Below are positions 36,056 through 48,400 of a stretch of DNA of 64,000 nucleotides, one piece after another. Both the position numbers and the translations under genes were made by a program. The notes under the pieces are model-generated. The model was not told the DNA's origin, ran no database searches, and saw nothing but the letters and a program-made list of their open reading frames with translations. Numbering within the stretch: position 1 is the stretch's first letter; each line of letters opens with the position of its first letter. Source of the stretch: Porites lobata (taxonomy: Eukaryota > Cnidaria > Anthozoa > Scleractinia > Poritidae); contig CALNXK010000025.1 of assembly GCA_942486035.1 (NCBI GenBank), forward strand, positions 1,408,501 to 1,472,500. The letters are read 5' to 3'.

Positions 36056-39000
36056 CAATGAAATCGACCGCAGACTTTTAAATGTTCTTTTTAGAAGGCA
36101 CTGAATTATTTTTTCCGGACATAATGTTTGATACCGCATTTTTAATTAATTTTATTTGTCGCCCCAGGATGATGACATGATTGCGTGAAAATTGACGCCT
36201 CTATCATATTAGATGCGAAATACGATCAGAGATTAAGGGAATAGGGAATGTTGCAAGCTACTGGGTATCCAGCTGAGATAGCTGACTTTTACTCAGGTAT
36301 CTCAGCTGGATACTGAGGGGTTTTTTTGGTTGCTAAGACCGTGCAGCTCGTTATGTGAGGTACTGGCCAGGCCGTCGGCTTGGTGTATGTTTGCCCCTTG
36401 CTTTAAGATTATGTTTCTAAATGCTACACGGAAAGGAAAGAAGTCGAAACAAGGATTTTGAGGTCACACCTGGGAATCAAACTTCCCGCACAGAAGACTG
36501 CGCACACTAACCAACGGTGCTCAAACCAGTGTAGACTGAGGGAGATCGGTTTAAGATCAAATTTTGGCTTATGCGCATGCGCGAAAAAGCAAAAAAGCTC
36601 ATTTTTGGCCATTCCCATGCTAATTAGCCAAAAACCAGTCTAAACAAGAGAAACTGATGGAAAATGCAACTCGCTGGCAATCACCAAAGGGTAAAACTAA
36701 TCGGAATTTGTTTTGTTTCAAGTATCACTCGTATTGTTAAAGACGGAATTCGACTTCAGTCCTATAACCATTATAAATTATGTATCCACTGTAAAAAAGA
36801 AATAGTTGATTACACAAGGTCGGCACTTTTCTCTGCTTCGAGTAACACACAAAAGAAGGTATCCCTTTTAACAAAGAATGAGATAGCTCAGTCTGTTAAG
36901 GGAAATCTCTGTTGAACTGCGATAACAAAAATATGAATTTTGAACAAAATATTTTCCATCCAAATTTCCATAAGAGTGGAAAAGACAATTTAATTCAAGA
37001 AAATAATAGACTGAAAATTGCACTATATATCTTTTTTTTTTAATTTATCTCGCCCCGCCATTTTAAAGTTCGTGACGTCATTTGGTCACCTCGGAATCAA
37101 CGTTCTTCCTCTGTATTCACTACGGAGGGGTAGGGATTATATCGGCATACGAGAATTATCCGCACTGTTAAATTATTTGTAGGAGGAGAGCGAGGTTTGA
37201 TAGAACAATTTTGTTGGTAAGTGACTTTTCACAAGACAAAAAAGACTCACCAGTAAACACCAGAGTTAGTTGTTTGCTTTTCATTTTTTTCTCTCTCTCT
37301 TCAACAAAGCTATTGAAAATTTCTCTCAAAAAAAGTGACTGCAAAATAAAAAAACACTACCACTAATTTTAGGACTTTGGTAGTGTGAAAATACCTCTCA
37401 AAAACTTAAGAGCAACAGAAACCACTTTGAATAAATATTTTTAATGAAAATATAAAATAATTTTTCTCCTCATCTCATTTGATCATTGTTAGTTCCTTAT
37501 ACCACGGGCTGCTCACGCTTCCGTGAGAAGTTTCCCCATTGTTTTGCGAAATGTGGTCATACTGTTCTTAAACGCTTCAGCGGGTAATCTAATATTCCTT
37601 GTCTCAGAAAAAAACAAGGCAAGCGTAACATTCTTTGAAGTATTCCAACGAACACGAAAGCTTATAGTTTCGTTAAAGCGATAATCTGTTGAATGTATGT
37701 ATCTGCTAGTCCTAATCAATTATCGTGGTTAAACAAAGTCCTATAGAGTTTTATGAAGTGTGACTACTTAAACTTGTCAAGATGCATTTTGCGTTATTAT
37801 GTTTGTTTTGATATATTGCGTCTGACATGGTCTGCCTCTGTTTCTGATTTTCAGTTAAGCATTGAGCAATTCTGTCGAGTAAGGTTTAAAAATCTCATCT
37901 CCCTTCGTGACGGTCGATTATCACTGATTAGGAATGTTCAACCGTATCCGTGCATTTGCAGTGTTCGGTTGATCTTCGATCCCGAGGGCTGCCCATAAAG
38001 CAGGTCTCTAACAAAGGAGCTCCACCCATTTTGAAATATCAAACACAGGAGATCAGTGAATTTGAAAGTTATTTAGCAGGTGGATTGTCCCGCTAATTGA
38101 TTTTCGTCAAACGCAACAGGTGTAACATCGCTTCCGACTGGTGGCGGGAAATTTGCGTCACGTGACTGGCCCGAAAACAGGTATTAGTTTAGACCATGAA
38201 TAAGAGATAAGATTCATTTTGCCCCTGGATTGATCGTTTGGTGTTTTGTTCTCCTGGCATTTTTTCTGTCTTTCCACGAACTTAAAAAGTTTTATTTCAT
38301 TTAGAGAGTTTTGAGGAGGAGGTTTGTAATTTTACAACATAGTAACATGAGGATTTGAAGGCGACGAGAAAAAATTCATCGATAGCATCTCTGACTAATG
38401 ATGCCAGGACGAGAGACCCGTCATCGCTGAATTCTGGTGTCGGTACTCCTTTTATTTTCGTTTGTGTATTCTGATTATAGACCAAGATTCTTTCATAACC
38501 AGGTAAGTGCGTGATGTTATCCTTTTAGGCTGAATTTCCTGATTTTTGTTCTGGTTGAAGTAGAAGTAGTGTTCCTCGAGTCACGTTTGTTTTGAATTAA
38601 GCTATACTCGAAAGGCGCATCAAGGGATGCTGTAAGTTTGGTAGACGTTTGCCATTGTCGTCGACGGGTATAATGTCATCAGAAAAATGATTGAGAAGAT
38701 TTTGACAACTGAACTTACTGGAAGATTACCTTAGCTCTCCTTTTACAATAAGAAAGATATTTCTCAATAAAACGCGCGTACGTTTGTAGAGTATATTTTG
38801 CGTGATCATAAAACCGGGCTGTAACCTGCCGGCACAGTTGGGAGCGGGAAAGGTTTTTAAATTCTTTGAGTTTATTCAACACATATATCTTACAAACAAT
38901 CATGAAAATGTTAAGGTTAAAACATAAATAGAAAACGATTAGAATACTTTGATAGTCCGAGTTAGTGAAATTTTAAGTTGACGATAATTGTCTGACGGAA

Positions 39001-39421
39001 GCCAATATATCCTAAAAGGGTCAGGGTTTTAATCTTTATTTTAACAAATCCTTACTGACTGCGGAGACAGAATTGTAAGATTCTTCTTCAATGAAATAAG
39101 GATTTTGAAATACTTCCTTTCATCTAAGGTAGTTAACCCTTACTACAGTGACTCCAACTTAACAAAATCATCCGACTTGGGACAAAACAAAGTTGCCAAA
39201 GGTACTCGCTATTTTTTCAGTGTAAAAGAATAGTTGAGTTACTCTTTTCTCCTTAGTAAAAAAAAAGGTACTTATATTTTCTTTTTATCTTGTCAAAGTC
39301 CTCATATATACATACGTAAGTGTTTGAAAGACGCTTTGAGTGTTATACTTTTACTCACTGATTTTTTCCTTTCATATGACAGCCTAAACCAAGCTGAGAG
39401 TCAGCGCTCACCCTAAACCAA
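36056..39421. other. Gene-free stretch upstream of the SEA gene
   Basis: No exon with motif support. A hairpin is visible at about 36265-36315 (TATCCAGCTGAGATAGCTGA against TCAGGTATCTCAGCTGGATA). The end of the stretch has a pyrimidine tract and AG at 39381-39382, so the SEA gene's 5' UTR probably begins in an unlocated upstream exon and resumes at 39383. Confidence 0.5.
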
Positions 39422-42400
39422 ATGAAACTTTTTGCGTTTGGACTTATCCTTTTGTTCATCTGGAGGGCAGAATCATCAGGAAGTAAGTGCCGTATTTACC
39501 GTTTACTAAGAAATATTGCTGGCTTCTCATGCAATATCATGATGAATTCTACCACTATAGCCCCCTATATCCGTTATTGGTGATAAAAACGTTTTTACAA
39601 ACAAGCTTCAATCAGTTAGTTTAACGAATCTTGAACAGAATTATAAATCCTAAGCATTGTATCTAAGAAATTTGAATAGTTAAACCCGGATTAAATAAAA
39701 TAACCTCCGCTGACTCTAGATTAACGGAGGTGAATATGTTTGCAATGCATAACTGATTTATTTGTGGTAATTTATTTACATCTTTACCCGTAAAATGTGC
39801 TAGAATTTCTTTCATCCCATAAACGGTTGTGAACAGACTGAACAGTTTAATAAGACTATATATCAACGAGAGTTGTTGAAGACTTAAGTTAAAGAAAATG
39901 ATTGTGAAAAACCTGCGTACAGATTTATAGACAAATGGACTAAGAAAAATTCTGCAACAAAAGTATTTTTCATTTTCTCTCCTAATTGTATTGAAGCGGT
40001 AACTTCACCAGAATTCGTATAAACTCCGCGGGGATACTCAACAAAGTTTTATACGGGGCCCGAGTTCCAACCCCTTACTCTTTTATATGCCATTTTTGGA
40101 CAGAAAAGGAACCCCTTTTGTATACCTTTTATTCACAGATGGTACCCCTTTGATATACTTACTAGTTTACAACTTTACATCCCCGTTAACCGCTGAGTAA
40201 ACGCACTGTATTTAACGATTCCACGACTTTCTCACAGCGATAAAATGCATTTTTTTAGCCCTTTCATCATCCAAAATGACAGATTTCCCAACCCTTTGAT
40301 ATACTTCAACTTGTTGGATCCTTAACCTCTCATATAACTGAGGCCTGTAAAAGGTACCCCTTCCGGGCGGAGCCTTCCCGTAAAGGACCTAACCCCTCGG
40401 GTGTAATCTACCTCGGAGACTCACATATAAAAAAGACGGGGTACTCGTTGTCTCGCCAAGGGGTTATAGGATGTGGGACGTAAAGCACCTACCTTTTCAC
40501 GTAAGCGAAAAGATTATGTCTAGACAATAAGAAGGAAAAATTTGTCTTCGTATTTTTCTGGCTTTCAGGAAAAAGACATGAACGAACATCTAAAGTTAAA
40601 ACGCACGTCCGTCGTTCCGTGCATGATGACCATGAAAAATCTAAAGAACATTCTTCTAAACGCCTCTACCAGATGTTGATGAGGAAGAATATTCTAACAA
40701 GAAGAAGAAGAGAATTAATGACAGGTCCACGTAAGTGATTTAATCGATTCTGTGGCAGTCTCTTTTAAGGTTGCAATCAGTGCGTCTTTGCCAAAACAAG
40801 GCAAAACTCAATGAAAATTTATGCCCTTCGTATTTAAAAAAATCCTGATAGCAGAGGCTACTTTTTCGCGATATATACTACACCGCGAACGTTCGTCCCT
40901 CTTTCCTCAGTCAAGCCACGCGAGCGGAGCAAATACAAAAAGAACGCTCCTAGTCTAGAAAAAACTGGCATGCGAAAAGTCTATATAGCAAAAAGCAGCC
41001 TCTGTTTGCATGGTACATTAAAATATCCTTAATTTTCCTATGCTCTGCCATCCTTTACTTTCAATAAATATTATGCTAATGAATTTTAACTTGAATACGT
41101 TAGGCCAACAAAGATAACCATCTTTTAAATCACTAATTCGCAGGATACATTCATGACTGTGGCCAGAGGACGGGCACTTGTGAAGCTTGACTTAAGATTC
41201 ATTTTTTTACCATCATGTAAAATTCAAGTTTCTACTTCATGCACTTTCGCAAAAACACATTTTGAATACTGGCATTTAAAGGCGTTTGTTGTTGTTTTTG
41301 ATTCTAGCCACTACAACTAAGGTAGAAATAAAATTCAGAAAAAAATGGATGGAGGAAATGTCGAACTCACAAAGCTCTCAATACAAGCTCCTTGACGGGA
41401 ATATCGTGGACGCGGTAAGTCTTATCCCACGTCTTTCGTTTTCGTTTTTTGGAATTGATATTTATTACTTTTTCAAAGCTATAATCAGTTAGCAAACAGA
41501 CTTCTGATTGGTCTGATCAATTTGCAAGCTTTAAATTAAATTTAAGCTGTAAAGCAAAATCAATTTTTAGCGGACCTCCATTTGGCTATTTCGTTGATCA
41601 ATCATCTTCATATCAAACTAAATCCACGTTTGGAAAGAAAACAGAACCACTAATTTACTAAACAAAATTACAACTGAACAAAATAAAAACAGAATAAGAA
41701 AGAGCACTTTTTAAATGCAATGATATATTTTCTTTTTGTTCAATTTTAGATAACCACCGAACTTATTGGCGACACAAACTACCTAAGTTCCAGTGTGACT
41801 GCATTAAAGTAAGTTAAAAAATATTATAAGGATATTAATTTAGCAGGGAAATAAAAACTAGCACTGAAGTAAAGTTTCTTTAAGTTTAGTCTTCTTCTTG
41901 TAAATGTTTACATTCGAGGGTAAATTGCCAACATCACAAATAGATATGATTATAGTCACCTTTAGTGGCACTTTTCAGTTCTATTTTCGAGCGAACTATA
42001 CTACAATTGAACCGTATAAACCATCTTTGTAATAAGGTCGCATTTACTTATCTCTACGTAGAAACTCCCCGGAACCAAATTCTAGTGTGCTGGCAGACCT
42101 TGAACTGCAGTTTGTTCCTGGCGAGTTGGACCCAGTAAAACATTTCCGCGGTATTGTTTCCAGCGGACACATTTCGGGGATGATGGTCTACCCCGATTAT
42201 TTCGTTGTGCTGGGAGGTAAGATACATGGTTTCTTCCTTTATATTGGCGACAAATTTAAAAGAATTTGTTATCCCAGAAGAACTCATATGTTTGGGGTGT
42301 TGAAGTTTTGCTTCTTGAGCCCTATCTAGCACTAGATTAAATTAAACCGCATTCTTTGCCTTAATAATTTTTCCTACTTAAGGATATCGTGCCCTGTGCG

Positions 42401-45400
42401 CCATTGGGCGCGAAAAGGATGACCAGGATGATAATGATGTTGATGATAATGATGATAGGGTGTACAACGAACACCTGGAGTAAAGGAGACTTAAACGAGA
42501 ACGCAGAAGACCATTGCAGGGTAATAGGCAGTTCATTGATGAGGGCCAATACAAACTATTTTATGTAGGGTAATCTATCTCCCGACCCTTTTAGAATAAA
42601 GAGGAGTTAGAGTAGAGATGACTGATTATTCTTTAGGGTTGTGCCTTTGGTCATTGCACCTTGCTCGGTCTATGTCTAACCGAACACGACTTTGTTACGA
42701 TCTAAAACGTTCCCAATATCCATAATTTTTTTTTCATTGAGCTCTTTTAAACGTCTCCAAGGGACTTGGCTAGTCAACCTCGTTTCCAGGGTTCTCTCCT
42801 ACCCGTCCCTACGGGTACGAGAGAGAACCTAGTATGAAATGTCGTCTATTCACCCGAACCTCCAACCAGAGGCAACGCGAGCAAGCCGCACGTTGCGGTT
42901 TGTGACGAAGAGACGGATGACTTTTCAGTCTAGGACTTGGCTCGCTCTCACTAATAAGTCTAGTTTAACTATGATGAGGATGTATTTATTTTTCTCCTAG
43001 ACAACAAGCAACAGATAACTGCAGATCAACAGAGCAGCAGCGGCATTAAAAAACCCAGTTATCCAGTAAACATAGAGGCTCTAAGTAAGTAATAAAGGAC
43101 CAAAAGTCTCTAAGCTATAGCGAGGCACTTTTCTCACGTTAGTACACGTTTATCTTCGTTCAAAAATATAGCATTCACCGACCAGTAACTACAAGTTTTT
43201 TAATATGTCTTCATTTTAGTAAAAGATTATCCATATGATGTAAAAATTCAGCAGCCCTGGCATCCCTTCCTTAGCGATATAAACAACCCAAAGACAAAAA
43301 GTTTGAGTTCAGGCATTGAGAATACTGTGAGTATCTTTCTATTATCTTTTTTAGTATAGGCGTGCAGTACTTTGTCATAGGTTATGCCCTGTTAGGCCTT
43401 TCTGAGGCAGATACCCTCAAAACAGTGCCAAGACTGAGGCCTTGTGAGATAGATTCACCGAGGCGACTTGGGCAGGTATACTAACCTGCATCATTACTCT
43501 TGTGATACAAGAATAAACAGTAGTAATTCGGCTGTCAGCATCAGACTCTTTGAGAAAAAAATACCGTAAAATTCCGAAAATAAGCCCCGGGGCTTATATT
43601 TTTCAAAGGCCCTTTTTGAGGGGCTTATTTTTGGAGGGGCTTATCTACGGAGGGAAATTTGCGTTTCAAAATCGATTGGGCTAGCCTTATAGTTGGAAGT
43701 AAATTTACCGTTTTTGCTTTGTTTTACTTTGTATTTGAGGGCAATTTTCCAAGTACAAGCCCCCGGGGGGCTTATATTTGGGGGGCGATTTAACGGAGGG
43801 TTTTTTGCGTTACCGGTTTGGGGGGCTTATATTTGGAGGGGCTTATACATGTAGGGGCTTATTTTCGGAATTTTACGGTATATATTTCTTATTGAAAGAA
43901 GATTTCCGTTTGCGTAGTTCAGATTTGGTGCTTGATTTAAAGCAACGACTAAGCTGATATATAATGGTAATTGAACTGAGTGTAGTGCGCGCGAGTCCGC
44001 TTTTGAAATCTCGCGTATGATTTCGGACCAAAATTGCACGACATGAGGTTCAATTACCACTTTATTACAGCCATTTTGAAATCGCAGAATTCAGTCAGTA
44101 CCTATATTTTATTTAACTAGTACCCGTTTTGTTGAGAGGCGGAAACAAAAAGGCTTTTACATCTTATTTTGTATTTGAAACAGAAATGATGCGATTTAGA
44201 GCGAAAATGGTGTGATTTGAAACAAGATGTGATTTAGAGCAAAAAGTAGTGTGATTCGTCAATAAATCACACAGAGCCAATCAGCTTGCGCGGATCACCA
44301 GTGATTTCAAAATGGATATGATAAAACCTGTTAATTAATTTTCTGTTTTAGTTAAGACAACTATTTGCAGGAGATCCCTCGTTCATAGATGTCAAAGTCA
44401 TCGGCTACAAGTAAGTTACTACATAATTAGTTAACTGAAGTTTAAAAATTATACAGTTATATCAAATGTTGAGTAGTTTTGTGTGGTTAACGCTTAAATC
44501 AGATTCTTTTTTGGCTTTCTTAAACGATCGGTTATCGATTAATGTATTGCCTTAACAGCAAAGTCACTGCGATTAAACATGTTTGGTCAGACCTTTCTTC
44601 GAAATTAATTTCTCCATAATATTTTAAAACTATCGCTTCATTGGAGACCCTTATTATAATTAGTTCCAAAGCCTTCAGTTATATACCATACTTACTCCAC
44701 ACTGAAACTTTAAGTACGCTTTGATTTTTTTAAGTATCTGTGGCGCAGTTTTTTTAGTCATATCGTGCCAACTCTTGTTTGTATTTAATATTAGAGAATT
44801 GTTTCTTGGGCTTTGCTATTATTGTTAGAAAAGTGAATCTGAGTTCCAGACTTTCCATTTCTGCTATAATAATAAACATACAAAAATTTCTGCAATCTGA
44901 TTGGTGGAGAACGTGTCAATTCATCCTAAGTATAGTGCAAAAAACGTGAAATTGAAAATGATAAACAGGTGGGCAAAGTTACAAATTGGCTGCCTGGGAA
45001 CAAAATGGCGGATCGAGTTGAAGACAGTAACAGCATTCTAATTGAAAGTTTAAAGGAAAATGCAAAAAACAAACTCAACAAAGCAAAAACAACTGGCTAA
45101 AAGTTAGGAGATCTTGGGCAGAGCAATAGGGTCATGACCAAAAAATTGAAAACTATGAACAGGAGGCGCTCAAGAAAATCGTCCCCGATTTTTGTGCAAC
45201 AGTGAGTGAAAACGACGGCCAAGACTATGAGCCTGACAGTCTTCGCATCATGGTCACTTCAGTTGACTGTTACCTAAGGTTATAAACAATTTAACAGTTC
45301 GAAACAAGTTCTTGAAGAAAAAGCTCAGTCCCAAAGTCTGACAAACACTAACGAAAATGGGCTGTGGCAAAGCAAAAGGCTTGGAAAGGAGAATCCACAA

Positions 45401-48400
45401 GTCCTGGTACAAAACGTTGGGTAGCTCCTGACTCAATATTTTGGTCTTCGAGTTCGTCAAGAGCATTACAGCATGACCGTTGAAGATTTCCGTTTCGGCT
45501 TGGACGAAAACAACATGGAGAGCGTTTAATTCATCGAGGATCCGACTTAAACACGCCAGTCTGGACTGTCTGCAAAACCCCGAAGCTTTCTGTAAAAGAT
45601 TTTTGCAACTGGAGATTACATGTGCCCCGTTGCAATCTTCAAAGAGTTCCTTTGCCATCGTCCTCCCGAACTACGCACAACCGGTCCACTTTACCTCTCT
45701 TGCGTGAAAGATCCAACTTCGCAAGTTTGGTACAACCGGCAGCCAATGAGAGTCAACAAAACCAACCAGATAATGAAGCCAATCATCAAGGATACGTCGC
45801 TTGAAGAGCACAGCGCCAGGAAAACAGTTGGTAAAAAGTTGAAGACCGCCGGCATCAAGTGAAGTTCTATTGTGAAACTAACGGGCCAGCGAAACTTGCA
45901 GTGTCTAGATGATTATGACGAAGCGGACGAGAATAAACAAAGGCAGCTATATCACAGAATCAGCAGCGTTTCCAATGCCAACCAGCTCTCCCAGACAAAC
46001 ATCGGCAGCCCGAGCATGCTCAACCGTTCACTTTCTTTGCTGCCGGCGCCCAACTTGGGCGGCCCAAGGTTTTCCTTTCCAGGTGCCCAGTTTTTCCAGG
46101 CAAAACGTCCAGCGCCAAAGCTTCATGAATTTCAGTTCATTCCACAACTGTCAAGTGACATTTGACGTGAGTAGTGCAAACATGGCTCCAGAAATTCAGT
46201 CAGTTTAAGAAAAAGCCGAGGACGGTCATTGATTTGATACTCCTCTTAAGTGAAAACTTGCTATTTTTAGAGATATGGTATTTTTAACACGTTTACGTTT
46301 CATGTATGTCAGTCAAGCTTGTCATTTTTAAACCAATCAACTACATATAGACGGAGCATTAGCCGAAAGACACGAAATAAACAAAACCTCGTTGGAAATT
46401 TGTTTTATGTATATTATAAAGTAATCACACGATTTTTCTCATGCAATTTGGAATAAATGAGCACTTGTAAAATTTTCAGAGACTACAAATTGCACTTACC
46501 CTTTTGTTAGCCTTTGAAAATTTTACTCGCGCTTATTTATGCCAAATTGCACTCGAAATCATGTGATTACCTGTACTAATACTCTTTTTTAGATTGGAGT
46601 ACATTAAAAACCGTTTGATTTGTTCAAGATGATTCTTTTAAATTGTCTTTATTTTGTTACCGTATTATAGCGAGGATCCCGCAGGTAATCCTCACGCGAG
46701 AGTAGTGCTGCGGTTCAAACCCGATGGAACAGATCCTGAAGAGCAGCTCAAAAACCTGATCAGCGGTGGTCATTTAGGGGATGTACCTGTCTTCAACGAC
46801 TACTTAAGTAAGTTTAGATAGTTTTGGATTGTCATTTATAGTATTTTTGGTGATTTTAGCCCTATGAATGCTTGCATCTATCACAGTTTAAAAAACTGTT
46901 TCCTACCGTTGTCGATATGTTTCACAAAATACCATGAGAGACCCAATAACCATTATCAATAGCTTCAGTTGGACGCTGGAGTACCGTCGGCTTCGTCAAT
47001 AACATTACTACAAGTCCAAACTAGAGTATGGTGTCAAAATGATTCAGAGATTAGGGAAACATGATGGACCCATGAGGTTACAAATTCATTTGACAATCTT
47101 AGATAACAAAACTTGACCCTAACCTCGGTCTCCCTTGCAGATGGTCCAATGGCTCCACCGTCTGACCAGAACGCTACGGTCCCTGCTGCCGCTCCTGTTC
47201 AAGCTCCTGAAGTAACACAAGAAACAGCTCCTTTACCTTCCGCCTCACCCGCGAACGAAACAGTGCAGAACTATCCTTCTGCTGCCGCACCGGCCACGCC
47301 TCAGACTACTGTGACTTACGTGAACCCTGGAGAATGTAAGTGCTAGCTACAACCTCGGTCAAAGAAATTTGGGAATCTTCCGATTCTTTGGCATGCACAG
47401 TGTAGTCCCCTCGCCCACTTGCCGTGTTGCAAAAAAAGCCCAGTTTGGGAAAGCTTAAGCGATTTTTCACTTTGTGATGGGGGGTTTGAGGAAGTCGACC
47501 AAGTGCCCGAACCATTTTGTTCTCCGTTGTAGATTAACATTCGCTTGCGATGTTAAACTCAAGCGCGAGGATAATTATCTTTGTTTAAAGGTGAAAACAT
47601 TCTATAAGCCAGCACACGCGCAAAATCAAAATTTTTCCTTTCCTTTTACTTGTGTCGGTGTAGGTGCTGTTGTGCTTGCTTGACATATAAGACTCTTTAT
47701 AGCCTTCTCATGCTTGTGCTTGTAATGATTGCGTCGATGGTAACAGCCATACATGCTCAGTCAAAGGTAATCATATCTGAAATCCACTCTCTTTTAAAAC
47801 AGCCTTGAATGGATCACTGAAGTTAAACGAAACTTGGTATGACTACATGGGGAACACAACGAGCACAACCTTCAGGATACTGGCAGACGAAATAGCTCAA
47901 GCTGTAAGTCTTCTCTCTGTTCACATAGTATCCTTCTAGTACCCGAAATTCGCGTTTTACAGGGGAATGAAAACTCATAGGCCCCTGTAATTTTGTTTTT
48001 GAATGATGCGCTTATAGAATCTTAAACTTGAAGGCAATTTAAGGTAGCTATGAACCCGTTCTTGCCATTCAACTACAATTTGCTCTACACTGTTGATGCT
48101 TGGGCGTTGTTTAATTGACATTGCTGTAACATCACCAGAGAGAGTGTGGTATCTGATGCTCTTAACATTCTTGCCTTGTACAGATCACAGGAGCATACAC
48201 TCCTTACAACTACAGCGTCACGTCTGAAGTTACGGGCTTGAGGTAATAAACTAAAAAGCTGACGTTTCTCTTTCGCTCTTGCACTAGCAATGTAGTTTTT
48301 CTCACGGTCATTCTCTTTTTGTTTTTTAGCGAGACGACTGATCAAGAAGTGCTGGCTTCATTCTCCATCCATTTCCCTCCCGGTCAGACTCCGACCCTCG

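Larger units (their letters stand above)
43220..46807 (+). other. SEA-like module 2 (exons 7-9)
   Basis: Residues 210-310 are coded by exons of 107, 59 and 137 nt, in the same phases as module 1. Landmarks are VKIQQPWHPFLSDINN, ENTLRQLFAGDPSF, ARVVLRFKPDG and NLISGGHLGDVPV. No G-SVVV site is present. The intron between exons 8 and 9 (44411-46670) hosts the Crypton-type relic. Confidence 0.75.

Noticed and set aside
45254..45658. Minus-strand 134-residue open frame
   Set aside because: It is antisense to the Crypton-type relic, whose motifs are clear on the plus strand.
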